From NCBI GenBank assembly GCA_017512495.1, contig JAFWGF010000009.1, positions 1 through 58,718 on the forward strand: a stretch of 58,718 bases of DNA. The letters are read 5' to 3'. Source of the stretch: Bacilli bacterium. Its GTDB lineage: Bacteria; Bacillota_I; Bacilli_A; RF39; UBA660. The translations under genes were made by a program, and so were the position numbers. Each line of letters begins with the position of its first letter. Position 1 is the first letter of the stretch. Of the stretch, positions 24,349 through 32,852 are shown piece by piece. The notes under the pieces are model-generated. The model was not told where the DNA came from. It saw nothing but the letters and a program-made list of their open reading frames with translations, and made no database searches.

Positions 24349-25611
24349 TTTGTTTAATTCTTTTAAAGTTTCAATAACTTTACGCATTTCTAAATCATAT
24401 TGAACTAGTTCTAATCCACCAAATTGATTTAAGAATTCTTCTTTTTCCATTTGGTATTTTTTAGCTAATTCTTCTGCTTCCTTTTCTGCTTCTTCCATGC
24501 TTACTTTAATCTTTTCAAGATTCATTACTTCTTCTAACATTAAACGATATAAAACATTATTATATGCTTCTTTTTCCATTTGAGCTTTTAAATCTTTTTC
24601 TGTAGAATTAGTAAATTGATAGTAAAGATCTAAAGAAACACCTTGCATTTTCATTTGTTCTTCAAAACGAGTCATTAAACGATCAATTTCTTCTTCAACC
24701 ATTTCTTCAGGAATATCTACTTCTACATTTTTAGATACTGTTTCTAATAAATTATCAACATATTTATTTTCAGCATCCATTTCTTTTTGAGCTTCTAATG
24801 ATTTCTTGATTTCTTCTCTTAGTTTTTCTTCTGAATCTATTCCTTCCATTCCTAAATCTTCAAAGAAATCTTCATCTAATTCTCTTTGTTTTTTCTCTTT
24901 GATTTCATTTACTTTAACTTTAAATACAACCGGAGCTCCTGCTAATTCAGCTGCGCCATAATCCTCAGGGAAAGTTACATTAATATCTTTTTCATCACCA
25001 GTTTTCATACCAATAATTTGTTCTTCAAATCCTGGAATAAATGTATTAGAACCGATTTCTAATGAATAGTTTTCACCTTTTCCTCCATCGAAAGCAACAT
25101 CGTCTTTGAATCCTTCAAAGTCAATAATAGCTACATCACCATTTTGTACTTTTCCATCTTTAGTTACTAATTCAGTATATCTTTCTAATAAGTGACCTAT
25201 TTCATGATCAATTTCATCTTTAGTAACTTTTACTTTTTCAGGTTTAACTCCTAAACCTTTATATTTCTTTACTTTTACTTCTGGCTTAGTAACAATCTTA
25301 AAGATAAATTCTACTCCATCTTCAGTAATATCTTTTATATCAACAGCTGGTTGTACTACAGGTACTAATTTAGAATCATCAATTGCTTTAGTATAAGCTT
25401 CAGGTAATACTGCATTAGCAGCATCAAAATATAAAGATTCTTTTCCAAATTTTTTTTCAAAAACGCTTCTTGGAACTTTACCTTTTCTAAAACCATCTAC
25501 TTTAATTGTTTTTTGTTTTTCTTTAAATACTTTATCAAGTGCTTTTGTCCATGAATCCCCTTCAATTTTTACTGTTACTTCATGGATGCTTTTATTTTCC
25601 TTCTTTGCCAT
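24346..25611 (-). CDS. tig: Trigger factor (ribosome-associated chaperone and prolyl isomerase)
   Basis: A 421-residue protein with the three trigger-factor regions. The ribosome-binding domain has the signature VDGFRKGKVPRSVFEKKFG (residues about 39-57). The FKBP-type isomerase domain (150-245) includes GDVAIIDFEGF, FIPGFEEQIIGMKTGDEKDI and FPEDYGA. A long helical C-terminal chaperone domain follows. In B. subtilis tig is followed by clpX, lonB and lonA; here lon lies one cassette downstream and clpX is absent. The ATG follows GGAGGTAATAAT. Confidence 0.98.
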   Translation of the reverse strand: MAKKENKSIHEVTVKIEGDSWTKALDKVFKEKQKTIKVDGFRKGKVPRSVFEKKFGKESLYFDAANAVLPEAYTKAIDDSKLVPVVQPAVDIKDITEDGVEFIFKIVTKPEVKVKKYKGLGVKPEKVKVTKDEIDHEIGHLLERYTELVTKDGKVQNGDVAIIDFEGFKDDVAFDGGKGENYSLEIGSNTFIPGFEEQIIGMKTGDEKDINVTFPEDYGAAELAGAPVVFKVKVNEIKEKKQRELDEDFFEDLGMEGIDSEEKLREEIKKSLEAQKEMDAENKYVDNLLETVSKNVEVDIPEEMVEEEIDRLMTRFEEQMKMQGVSLDLYYQFTNSTEKDLKAQMEKEAYNNVLYRLMLEEVMNLEKIKVSMEEAEKEAEELAKKYQMEKEEFLNQFGGLELVQYDLEMRKVIETLKELNK

Positions 25612-25633
25612 ATTATTACCTCCAACGACTTAT

Positions 25634-25662
25634 ATTATACATTATTTTTACTATTAAAACAA
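25634..25662 (-). promoter_or_regulatory. Promoter of tig
   Basis: TTGTTT (25657-25662), a 17-bp spacer and TATAAT (25634-25639) on the minus strand. An imperfect ATTTAC/GTAAAT dyad (25664-25677) lies next to the -35. Confidence 0.7.
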
Positions 25663-25772
25663 CATTTACTTGTAAATTATGCCATTCACCAAAGTAAACT
25701 GTGACAATTCTTCAATTATATTACAAATATACTGATATAATGTCATTTGTTTGCGAATAATACTACAGACAC

Positions 25773-25815
25773 AAATGTATTACAATTTGTGTATCTTACT
25801 AATTGTAATACATTT
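25773..25815 (+). promoter_or_regulatory. Perfect 15-bp inverted repeat, candidate operator or leader hairpin of the RHH gene
   Basis: AAATGTATTACAATT (25773-25787) and its exact complement AATTGTAATACATTT (25801-25815) are separated by 13 bases. The repeat lies between a possible -10 (TATAAT, 25736-25741) and the ATG of the ribbon-helix-helix gene. A further TACAATT half-site follows near 25820, and TTACAAAT lies near 25721. Such arrays are typical operators for small dyad-binding regulators. With no T tract it is not a terminator, but an RNA leader structure is an alternative. Confidence 0.6.
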
Positions 25816-25843
25816 TACTACAATTTTAAGTGAGAGTGGTATT

Positions 25844-26029
25844 ATGAAGGGCTTTAAACTTCCAACTATAGAGGAAGAAAAAACTGTTTTGAAGACAATT
25901 AGAATTAAGAGTTCAACTCTAAGAAAAATTGAAGAGTTATCTAAACAACATAATTTATCAATTAATAGAATTGTTAATGAGTGCTTAGAATATGCTCTTG
26001 ATAATCTAACTGATAAAAAAGACCAATAA
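25844..26029 (+). CDS. Ribbon-helix-helix DNA-binding protein
   Basis: A 61-residue protein. After a short N-terminal arm, TVLKTIRIKSSTLRKIEELS supplies the beta strand and first helix, and NLSINRIVNECLEYALDNL the second helix, the MetJ/Arc/CopG layout. Dimers of this fold insert the strand into the DNA major groove. ATG 25844 follows GAGAGTGG with proper spacing; the longer frame from 25751 would run through the inverted repeat and is unlikely. No toxin gene adjoins, so an orphan regulator, probably autoregulating, is more likely than an antitoxin. It is one of few plus-strand genes. Confidence 0.8.
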   Translation: MKGFKLPTIEEEKTVLKTIRIKSSTLRKIEELSKQHNLSINRIVNECLEYALDNLTDKKDQ

Positions 26030-26049
26030 TACTACACTCACGCATCCAA

Positions 26050-26080
26050 AAAGCAATACTAAGTATTGCTTATTTTTTTT
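26050..26080. terminator. Bidirectional terminator between the RHH gene and galE
   Basis: AAGCAATACT/AGTATTGCTT stem with T runs on both sides; the galE stop lies inside the hairpin. Confidence 0.8.
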
Positions 26081-27074
26081 GCTTTAAAATAAAATTATAA
26101 GAATCTCGCAACATATCTTCTAAGCCTAATTCAGCTTTCCATCCCAACTCTTTTAATGCTTTTGATGGATCAGCATAACAACTAGCTATATCCCCAGGAC
26201 GTCTATCTACTATTTTATATGGTACTTTTACACCATTTACTTTTTCAAAATTCTTAACCAAATCTAGAACACTATATCCTTTTCCAGTTCCTAAATTATA
26301 ATAGAATAAGCCTTCATCTTTCATAGCCTTCTTTAAAGCACTGATATGTCCTTTAGCTAAATCAACCACATGAATATAATCCCTTACTCCGGTACCATCT
26401 GGAGTATCATAGTCATCTCCAAAAATACTTAATATTTCTAATTCGCCACTAGCTACTCTAACAATATATGGCATTAAATTATTAGGAATACCATTAGGTT
26501 TCTCACCAATTAATCCCGACTTATGGGCACCAATAGGATTAAAATAACGTAAGATTATTGCCGTAAAAGTTGGATTAGCTACATGTATATCAGCTAATAT
26601 TCTTTCAATCATTAGCTTTGTAGTTCCATATGGATTAGTAGTACCACCTACCTTACATTCCTCAGTAATTGGTAAAACTTCTGGATCTCCATAAACAGTT
26701 GCACTTGATGAAAAAATAAATTTATTACAATTATGTTCTAACATCTTTTTACACAAATGAAGTGTAGAAACCAAATTATTTTCATAATACATAATTGGTT
26801 CTCTTACTGATTCACCCACTGCTTTATATCCGGCAAAATGCATGACAGCGCCAATTTCTTCTTCACTAAAGATTTTTTCAAGAACATCTAAATCACAAAC
26901 ATCAGCTTCATATAATTTAACTTCTTTTCCAGTAATTTCTTTTATTTTATCTAATACTTCAAGACTGGAATTAGATAAATTATCAATAATTACAACTTCA
27001 TAATTATCTTCAAGTAATTCAACAACTGTATGACTTCCAATAAAACCTAAGCCACCTGTTACTAATATTTTCAT
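26070..27074 (-). CDS. galE: UDP-glucose 4-epimerase
   Basis: A 334-residue extended SDR enzyme, the usual GalE length. The NAD site is [15 protein letters not shown] at the N-terminus; the catalytic Ser lies in FSSSATVYG and Tyr-Lys in [14 protein letters not shown]. Conserved substrate-side motifs RYFNPIGAH and [11 protein letters not shown] follow. It interconverts UDP-glucose and UDP-galactose, supplying cell-surface glycans. The ATG overlaps the TGA stop of the upstream Nudix gene (ATGA), so both are made together. Confidence 0.97.
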   Translation of the reverse strand: MKILVTGGLGFIGSHTVVELLEDNYEVVIIDNLSNSSLEVLDKIKEITGKEVKLYEADVCDLDVLEKIFSEEEIGAVMHFAGYKAVGESVREPIMYYENNLVSTLHLCKKMLEHNCNKFIFSSSATVYGDPEVLPITEECKVGGTTNPYGTTKLMIERILADIHVANPTFTAIILRYFNPIGAHKSGLIGEKPNGIPNNLMPYIVRVASGELEILSIFGDDYDTPDGTGVRDYIHVVDLAKGHISALKKAMKDEGLFYYNLGTGKGYSVLDLVKNFEKVNGVKVPYKIVDRRPGDIASCYADPSKALKELGWKAELGLEDMLRDSYNFILKQKK

Positions 27075-27592
27075 TCTGTTCCTCCAAACATATCATTATA
27101 TTCTGAAAAAACATACAACATTTCTCTTCCGATATTCTTATCCATTGTACCTTCATCAATATTTTTTTGTAAGAACTCATCAAAAGTAGCAAAATTCACA
27201 TAAAATAAATTAAAATCTGTTTCAAGTTCTAATTCATCATATCTAGCTTCTGCTATATTTGGCTCTTCATCAGAAAAAAATCTATAATAGTAAATACTAC
27301 TTAATACTTTTTTTCCAGTACCAAAATAATCATGATCATAAGTAACAATAGACATAAATGGTCCTTCTGTCACTTCTAAATCTATTCCTGTTTCTTCTTT
27401 TATTTCTCTAATTATACATTGATCTGTAGTTTCATTTTCTTCTTTATGACCACCCGGTAGCTGATAAGTATTATTATTATGAGCAAGTAATATTTTACCC
27501 TTTGAATTAAAAATAAGAGCTTTTACTCTAACTACTTCTCTATCCATATCTGTTTCTTTTAAATTTTTATCATTAATTATTATCTGTTTCAT
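27071..27592 (-). CDS. Nudix hydrolase coupled to galE
   Basis: About 173 residues. The Nudix box is [20 protein letters not shown] followed by KEETGI, preceded by [18 protein letters not shown]. The start chosen is ATG 27592 ([10 protein letters not shown]), which follows AAAGGATG; the frame is open from 27622 and would overlap the zinc-protease gene. The end TGA overlaps galE. A nucleotide-sugar substrate is suggested by the neighbour, but this is inference. Confidence 0.88.
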   Translation of the reverse strand: MKQIIINDKNLKETDMDREVVRVKALIFNSKGKILLAHNNNTYQLPGGHKEENETTDQCIIREIKEETGIDLEVTEGPFMSIVTYDHDYFGTGKKVLSSIYYYRFFSDEEPNIAEARYDELELETDFNLFYVNFATFDEFLQKNIDEGTMDKNIGREMLYVFSEYNDMFGGTE

Positions 27593-27603
27593 TTTAACAT
27601 CCT

Positions 27604-28698
27604 TTACAAGTATCTTTCCCAATATTCAGTAACATTAGGGGCAATTGTGGATAATACAAGATCCATAGTATCAGCCATTAATTTCGCTTTTCTCCAAACA
27701 GTATTTCCATTATTTAAACAACTAGCTTTACTAGGTGCCATCATATACTCAAATGTAGAGGCACGATCTTCAGCAGCATCTGTTTGAGCATAATTATTTA
27801 CAAATGGTGCTGAAGGAGAAAATGTATTACTATACGATAAATTTCCATCAATGATTCCCCATCCAGCAAATTCTGGAGGATTTAAACTATCCCAGCTATT
27901 AAAATTAGCACCTTTCTTAAATAAATATCTTTCAATATAATGATATGACTCATGATAGAAAGATTCTCCAAAATCATGAGCTGCTGAAATAGAAATAATA
28001 GCATTACTGTAGCTTGAATCTGTAACTCCGGTAATGGTATTATCAGCATATCTTTCAACTAACATAACAGTTAAAGGTATACCACCATTTTTTATTTCTC
28101 TAAACAAACCTCTAGGATATAAATTTAAAGTATTTTTTAATTGATTTAATTGGTTATTAACAACATTGCCATCGCCAATTGGATAAGTTGCTATTCCTGA
28201 TACAGAATATCCAGCAGTTTCTCCACCATATCTTACATTAATATCATAAGTATTTTGAATTTCAATTCTAAGCTGATTATTAATATCATCAATAGTTGGA
28301 GCTGGCGCTGGAGTTGGTGTTGGGACTGGATCCTGTTTCTTATTATCAGGAGTTATAACAGGATTATTATTGGCATTATTATTACTATTATTATTTGTCT
28401 TTCCAGTATTATTACTTTTTCCGGTACTATTACTACCACTATTAGTATTTGTAGCACTATTACTATCTTTACTAGTAGTTTTATCACCTTTATTTTCAAT
28501 TGGTTTTTCACTATCAGAAGTATCAATATGTACTGTACTACCATTTGAATCAGATGGAGCTACAACATCTTTAATTGGATCTATAAATTTATGATCTTCT
28601 TGATAATCTAAGAAAAAACCATATCCAAGCAAAACAAAAGAGATAGCAAAGAGGATTCTTGCAAAATAAGAACTTTTGTTAAGATGCTTCTTATTCAT
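27604..28698 (-). CDS. Membrane-anchored HExxH zinc-metallopeptidase-like protein
   Basis: A 364-residue protein. One membrane helix lies near residues 12-30 after a basic start (signal anchor). Residues 40-135 are a linker rich in Ser, Asn, Thr, Lys and later Pro that should span the cell wall. The outer domain (140-364) has the zincin motif H249-E250-S-Y-H253 in ESFYHESYHYIERYL. A later acidic segment TDAAEDRASTFEYM could supply the third zinc ligand. Substrate and family are not clear. A good AGAGAGGAGAAAATAT ribosome site precedes the ATG. It lies downstream of the second DUF1292/acidic pair and upstream of the Nudix-galE genes. Confidence 0.75.
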   Translation of the reverse strand: MNKKHLNKSSYFARILFAISFVLLGYGFFLDYQEDHKFIDPIKDVVAPSDSNGSTVHIDTSDSEKPIENKGDKTTSKDSNSATNTNSGSNSTGKSNNTGKTNNNSNNNANNNPVITPDNKKQDPVPTPTPAPAPTIDDINNQLRIEIQNTYDINVRYGGETAGYSVSGIATYPIGDGNVVNNQLNQLKNTLNLYPRGLFREIKNGGIPLTVMLVERYADNTITGVTDSSYSNAIISISAAHDFGESFYHESYHYIERYLFKKGANFNSWDSLNPPEFAGWGIIDGNLSYSNTFSPSAPFVNNYAQTDAAEDRASTFEYMMAPSKASCLNNGNTVWRKAKLMADTMDLVLSTIAPNVTEYWERYL

Positions 28699-28737
28699 AT
28701 ATTTTCTCCTCTCTATCTCTTTAAATTTTTATTTATA

Positions 28738-29829
28738 TTAAGCTACTTTTTGTGATAATTGACTTGCGCTTATAGCTTTTGAGTATTGCTCAGCTTTTTC
28801 CATTTCTCCATTTGCAGCTGCTTTCCTCATTTCTTCCATCATTTGTTCAATATCAGTTTCATTAGATGGTGTTGGGACAGCTTCTGTTGCTGGAGCTGCA
28901 TTTACAGTAGGTATTTCTACCGCCGGATTAGCATTTACCGTTGCTTGTAAAGCTTCTTGTTGTGGTAAAGACTCTTTAGCATTTTCTACTTGAATTTTAC
29001 TTGCTAGAACGCCTCTATCATTTTCAGAATATTCCTTTACAGCAATCACATCATTAGTAGCTGGAGCAACATTTTCTGTTGCTGACAATTGATCAGGACT
29101 ATCTACTGATTCGGTAGGAGTTAATGGTTCTTGTGGAAGAGCATTTTCATTTATTTGAGGTATCGCTACAGATTGTGGAGCCTCTTCAACCACTGGTGCT
29201 TCTGCAATTACTTCTTGTGGAGTTTCCTCAACAACTGGAGCTTCTGCAACTACTTCTTGTGAAGTTTCATCAACCACTGGTGCTTCTGCAACTACTTCCT
29301 GTGAAGTTTCCTCAACCACTGGAGCTTCTGCAACTACTTCTTGTGGAGTTTCTTCTACTACTGGTGTTTCAGTAATTACTTCTTCTGATAATGCTTCTTC
29401 TAAATCATCCTGTAAATCTTCTCCATCAAATGGAGGAACTTCAACTACCTCCTCTGAATCTTCAACCACTGGCGTTTCTGCTGGCTGTTCTTCTATTGCT
29501 TCTGCAACAGGTTCTACAGCTTCCTCAACTTCTGATTCAATGCTTGATTCTATTTCTGAGCTTTCTTCTACAGGTGTGTTTTCAATTTGTTCTTCTGCTT
29601 GAGCAGTATTTTCAGCAAACATACTATTTTCCATGACACCAATTTTATTCAAATTATCAGAAAGAGTATCTATTGCCTTAGGAATATCATTTAAAGCATC
29701 CCAAATCTTTCTTGCTTCTTCTTTCTTATCTTCATCTAAAGAATCAATTAGATTATCTATAAATGCTTTTTTTCTATCTTCTATTGAATTTTCTAAATCT
29801 TTTAAACTATTCATAACTTCGTTTTCCAT
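28738..29829 (-). CDS. Acidic repeat protein, partner of the second DUF1292 gene
   Basis: About 363 residues with no signal or membrane segment. The N-terminal 60 residues are a charged helical region (LKDLENSIEDRKKAFIDNLI). Residues about 75-270 are extremely acidic and hold a tandem repeat of about 14 residues (VVAEAPVVEETSQE and variants). The C-terminal 90 residues are Pro/Ala-rich and end in a short helix EQMMEEMRKAAANGEMEKAE. I chose ATG 29829, which follows AAGGTGGTGTGTTTA, over upstream codons overlapping the DUF1292 gene. It parallels the acidic protein at 1712-3259. No function can be assigned. Confidence 0.75.
   Translation of the reverse strand: MENEVMNSLKDLENSIEDRKKAFIDNLIDSLDEDKKEEARKIWDALNDIPKAIDTLSDNLNKIGVMENSMFAENTAQAEEQIENTPVEESSEIESSIESEVEEAVEPVAEAIEEQPAETPVVEDSEEVVEVPPFDGEDLQDDLEEALSEEVITETPVVEETPQEVVAEAPVVEETSQEVVAEAPVVDETSQEVVAEAPVVEETPQEVIAEAPVVEEAPQSVAIPQINENALPQEPLTPTESVDSPDQLSATENVAPATNDVIAVKEYSENDRGVLASKIQVENAKESLPQQEALQATVNANPAVEIPTVNAAPATEAVPTPSNETDIEQMMEEMRKAAANGEMEKAEQYSKAISASQLSQKVA
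29170..29380 (-). repeat. Tandem 42-bp coding repeat in the acidic protein gene
   Basis: About five in-frame copies of a 42-bp unit, each encoding a variant of VVAEAPVVEETSQE. The copies vary by point changes (EETP/EETS/DETS), indicating expansion within the gene. Copy number may vary between strains. Confidence 0.8.
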
Positions 29830-29845
29830 TAAACACACCACCTTT

Positions 29846-30112
29846 TTAAGCATTTGCAATCTTTTTCAATAAAGCTTGAACAGATTGCCATTCTTCATCA
29901 CTTTCGATTAAATTCATTTTTATTAAGTTTCCTTCTTTTTCAATTCTGGTGATATAAAGTATTTCATCATCTTCAGCACCTACTTTTTCACCCTTAGAAT
30001 ATACCATATAAGAGGTTCTATTATCATCACTAATTAAATATGTAATAAGTTCAACTTCAGAGTCTTCACCATTACTATTTCTAATTGTAATCATTCTTTT
30101 TTCTTCCTTCAT
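29846..30112 (-). CDS. DUF1292 protein, second copy
   Basis: About 88 residues with the same plan as the copy at 3283-3558. MITIRNSNGEDSEVELITYL opens the domain, YMVYSKGEK and EILYITRIEKEG follow, and a DEEWQSVQALLKKI helix closes it. The start is taken at ATG 30112 (AGAGGGTG upstream); a further ATG ten codons on is also possible. It is 16 bases ahead of the acidic repeat gene. The function of DUF1292 is not known. Confidence 0.82.
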   Translation of the reverse strand: MKEEKRMITIRNSNGEDSEVELITYLISDDNRTSYMVYSKGEKVGAEDDEILYITRIEKEGNLIKMNLIESDEEWQSVQALLKKIANA

Positions 30113-30138
30113 AATAAACACCCTCTATCCTAATATAT

Positions 30139-30167
30139 ATTATACAAAATTTTTCAAGATAAGTAAA
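30139..30167 (-). promoter_or_regulatory. Promoter of the second DUF1292/acidic-protein unit
   Basis: TTTACT (30162-30167), a 17-bp spacer and TATAAT (30139-30144) on the minus strand, then AGAGGG before the start. Confidence 0.75.
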
Positions 30168-30169
30168 CT

Positions 30170-31384
30170 TTATTTAAATTGAAACATTAACCATTCTGGC
30201 TTAAATAATAACAATATACCAACTACAAGCATTATTATTCCACCAATAAGATGTGAATACTTATTATATTTTGTTGAAATACCAGTAATTTTCATAGTAA
30301 ACATAGCTATAAAGAATACCACTAAATCATCAAGTAAAAAGAACAATATATATAGTAAAGTATATGTAAACCTCATGAATGAACTAGTATTGTTTAATGC
30401 TAATAACTCCGTAAATACTAATGGTAAACCAGCAGAACAAGCTAGTTCTACTAGATTGACTGATATAGCTAATCCAATTACTCCTATTAAAGCTATTATT
30501 AAACTCTTTTCACTAGTAAATTTTCTAATCTTTTTAAAGATTGTTTTTCTCTTCTTATCATCTACTACTTCACAACCACTACTATCTTTACTTTTAATAT
30601 AACTACGAAGATTAATAATTGCTCCTACTAAAGCAATAATTCCAATAATATTTCTAATCCAAATAACAGATGTCATTTTAACAGCTATTTGTAGCCATGA
30701 TAGCATTATCAACATATAAACCAATGCCGATGTTATTAAGAATGTAAGTCCTATAATCCACATTCTTTTACGATCTTTCATACCAATTAAAACACTTAAT
30801 AAGAATAATAATATCCACATAGCACAAGGATTAAATCCATCTACTAATCCTATTACTCCAGCAGCAGTATATAAAGAAACATTTTTAAGATTAACTTTTC
30901 CAATGACTGGTAATTTAATAGTTAATTCTTTATCTTTTTTCTTTTCTTCTTTATCAAAGTCATCTTTTTTTTCTTCTTTAACGAACGTACCATTCTTAAT
31001 TCTTTCTACTTGGTCAACATAATCATTTTCAATATAATACTCAATTGCATCTTTAATTCTAACATCTGTTCCTGTACCATAACCTTTAATTACAGTATCA
31101 CCTATAACAGTAGTTGGTACACCACTTCTTTTAATTTCAAATGCTTCTTCCACTTTAGTTAATAAATCAGCATTTTCTTCGTTATACCAAACTTCATATT
31201 TAACTACTTTTAATTCATCATAATCATTATAAATACTATCTAAATACTTTATTTCTTCTGCACAATGAGGGCATCCATCACCATGAAATAAATATAAAGT
31301 AACTTCTTTTTCTTTAGCATTTATAGTTATAGGTAATAAAACAACAGCTAAAAATATAATTAAATAATTAATTATTTTCTTCAT
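30170..31384 (-). CDS. Thioredoxin-CcdA fusion, DsbD-like thiol transporter
   Basis: A 404-residue protein. A signal peptide (1-22) is followed by an extracytoplasmic thioredoxin domain with the CPHC redox site in YLFHGDGCPHCAEEIKYLDS. A charged linker (about 140-160) leads to six or so membrane helices. The membrane part has the CcdA/DsbD-type cysteines in GFNPCAMW and LACSAGLP. Such proteins carry electrons from cytoplasmic thioredoxin to outer proteins. The gene overlaps a cytoplasmic thioredoxin-like gene by 17 bases, a plausible electron donor. Confidence 0.85.
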   Translation of the reverse strand: MKKIINYLIIFLAVVLLPITINAKEKEVTLYLFHGDGCPHCAEEIKYLDSIYNDYDELKVVKYEVWYNEENADLLTKVEEAFEIKRSGVPTTVIGDTVIKGYGTGTDVRIKDAIEYYIENDYVDQVERIKNGTFVKEEKKDDFDKEEKKKDKELTIKLPVIGKVNLKNVSLYTAAGVIGLVDGFNPCAMWILLFLLSVLIGMKDRKRMWIIGLTFLITSALVYMLIMLSWLQIAVKMTSVIWIRNIIGIIALVGAIINLRSYIKSKDSSGCEVVDDKKRKTIFKKIRKFTSEKSLIIALIGVIGLAISVNLVELACSAGLPLVFTELLALNNTSSFMRFTYTLLYILFFLLDDLVVFFIAMFTMKITGISTKYNKYSHLIGGIIMLVVGILLLFKPEWLMFQFK

Positions 31385-31646
31385 TTATAATCCCTACTTC
31401 TATCATTTTATTTAATAATTCATCATAACTAAATTCTCCAATAAGGCGATCTACTTCCTTATCTTCATCTAAAAAAATAAATACTGGTAAAACTTCCCCC
31501 GGAGAATATTTTTTTACTTCTTCTTCATCCATATCATAATCTAATTCTTGATAATCAAACTGATAGTTATTCTTTAACTTAGTCCAAGTCTTATTCATAA
31601 CTAAACAGCCTCCACACCAGATTGCACCTATTTTTATTACTTTCAT
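31368..31646 (-). CDS. Small cytoplasmic thioredoxin-like protein (CGGC)
   Basis: A 92-residue thioredoxin fold: KVIKIGAIWCGGCLVMNKTW with the CGGC active site, then LDYDMDEEEVKKYSPGEVLP with the cis-proline, and VFIFLDEDKEVDRLIGE. There is no signal peptide. It lies between the cysteine desulfurase and the CcdA-fusion genes, with which it is surely cotranscribed. It is probably the inside electron source for the transporter. Confidence 0.85.
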   Translation of the reverse strand: MKVIKIGAIWCGGCLVMNKTWTKLKNNYQFDYQELDYDMDEEEVKKYSPGEVLPVFIFLDEDKEVDRLIGEFSYDELLNKMIEVGIINEENN

Positions 31647-31648
31647 AA

Positions 31649-32773
31649 TTATCTCCTAAAACTTAATTTATCAATAGCTTCTTTTAAAGCATCAACAAAT
31701 ATATCTATTTCTTCTTTAGTAGTTAAAAATGATAAACTAACTCTCATACTACTACTAGATTTTTCTTTATCATGAGTTAAGGCATAAACTGCTTTAGAGT
31801 AATCTCCTACGGAACAAGCTGTTTGAGTAGATATATAAATATCTTTTTCTTCTAAAGCATGTAACATTACTTCACTCTTAATATTTTTTAAACTTATATT
31901 TACCATATTAGGAAGACAATTATCGTTACTATTAATATAAACATCTACATCTTTTAACTTATCTATCAAGTAATCATGAACTTCTTTAACTTTTTTACAT
32001 TTATTATCAAAGTCTTCATAAACTAATCGTAATGCTTTAGCAAAAGAGGCTATTAATGGAGTAGCTGGTGTTCCACTACGAAAGATAGTTGTACTCTTAC
32101 CACCATGAATTAATGGTTCAATTATAATATTATCTTTTTTAATTAAAGCTCCTATTCCCTTCATACCATAAAACTTTTGACAAGAAATACTAGCTAAATC
32201 AACATAACTCAAATCTAACTTTTCTTTACCAATACTTTGAGTTATATCACTATGAAAAATAGTTTTACTATTCTTACTTTTAATAACATCTCTTAATTCT
32301 TTTAAGTTTTGTTTTACACCAACTTCACTATTTACTGAAGAAATAGTAACAAGTACTGTATCATCTCTAATTAATCTAATTAAATCATCTAAATCTACTT
32401 TACCATTCTCATCTAAAGAAACAAAATCAACTTCATAGCCTAAAGTAGTTAAATAATTTAATGGTGCAACAATTGATGAATGTTCTAACTCAGTAGTAAT
32501 AATATGTTTTCCCCTATTAGCATACTTAAAACATACACCTTTAATGGCTGTATTATTAGATTCACTAGCTCCACTAGTATAAATAATTTCACTAGGTTTT
32601 ACTCCTAAAATATTAGCAATTTGCTCTGTACTAGCATCTATTAATTTCTTAGCTTCAACGCCTATTTTATGTAAAGAATTAGGATTACCAACAAATTGTT
32701 TAGTTACTTTTACATAAGTATCTAGTACTTCATCATTTACAGGTGTAGTTGCACTATAATCTAAATAAACCAT
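31649..32773 (-). CDS. Cysteine desulfurase (NifS/IscS family)
   Basis: About 374 residues, a fold-type I pyridoxal-phosphate enzyme. VYLDYSATTPVNDEVLDTY opens the protein; TSGASESNNTAIKG and FHSDITQSIGK are cofactor-site motifs. The lysine lies in SISCQKFYGMKGIGA; most family members have His where Gln precedes this Lys. The active cysteine is in STQTACSVGDYS. It mobilises sulfur from cysteine for Fe-S clusters or tRNA thiolation. ATG 32773 follows AGAGTGATGAT; the frame is open from 32833, but that would run through the promoter. No IscU or ThiI gene adjoins. Confidence 0.92.
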   Translation of the reverse strand: MVYLDYSATTPVNDEVLDTYVKVTKQFVGNPNSLHKIGVEAKKLIDASTEQIANILGVKPSEIIYTSGASESNNTAIKGVCFKYANRGKHIITTELEHSSIVAPLNYLTTLGYEVDFVSLDENGKVDLDDLIRLIRDDTVLVTISSVNSEVGVKQNLKELRDVIKSKNSKTIFHSDITQSIGKEKLDLSYVDLASISCQKFYGMKGIGALIKKDNIIIEPLIHGGKSTTIFRSGTPATPLIASFAKALRLVYEDFDNKCKKVKEVHDYLIDKLKDVDVYINSNDNCLPNMVNISLKNIKSEVMLHALEEKDIYISTQTACSVGDYSKAVYALTHDKEKSSSSMRVSLSFLTTKEEIDIFVDALKEAIDKLSFRR

Positions 32774-32821
32774 ATCATCACTCTCATTTCTCTCTATAAT
32801 TATAACAAAAATTAGTAAAAA

Positions 32822-32852
32822 AGAAAAACACAAATTACTTATTTGTGTTTTG
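32822..32852 (-). terminator. Hairpin terminator between the 89-residue gene and nifS-like gene
   Basis: AAAACACAAAT-AAGTA-ATTTGTGTTTT on the minus strand followed by TCTTTTTT; an 11-bp perfect stem. It overlaps the stop of the upstream gene. Confidence 0.75.

Noticed and set aside
25751..25843. Longer start for the RHH gene with a hydrophobic N-terminus
   Set aside because: It would be translated from the inverted repeat and has no ribosome site; ATG 25844 has one.
28255..28594. Plus-strand frames rich in Trp, Ile and Leu opposite the zinc-protease linker
   Set aside because: They mirror the low-complexity Ser/Asn/Thr linker on the other strand and have no ribosome site.
29170..29380. Regular repeats that could suggest a CRISPR array
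   Set aside because: The 42-bp units are contiguous, in frame and have no unique spacers; they encode protein repeats.
29124..29872. Plus-strand leucine-rich frames opposite the acidic repeat gene
   Set aside because: They are antisense of Glu/Pro codons; the minus-strand gene has a promoter, ribosome site and partner gene.
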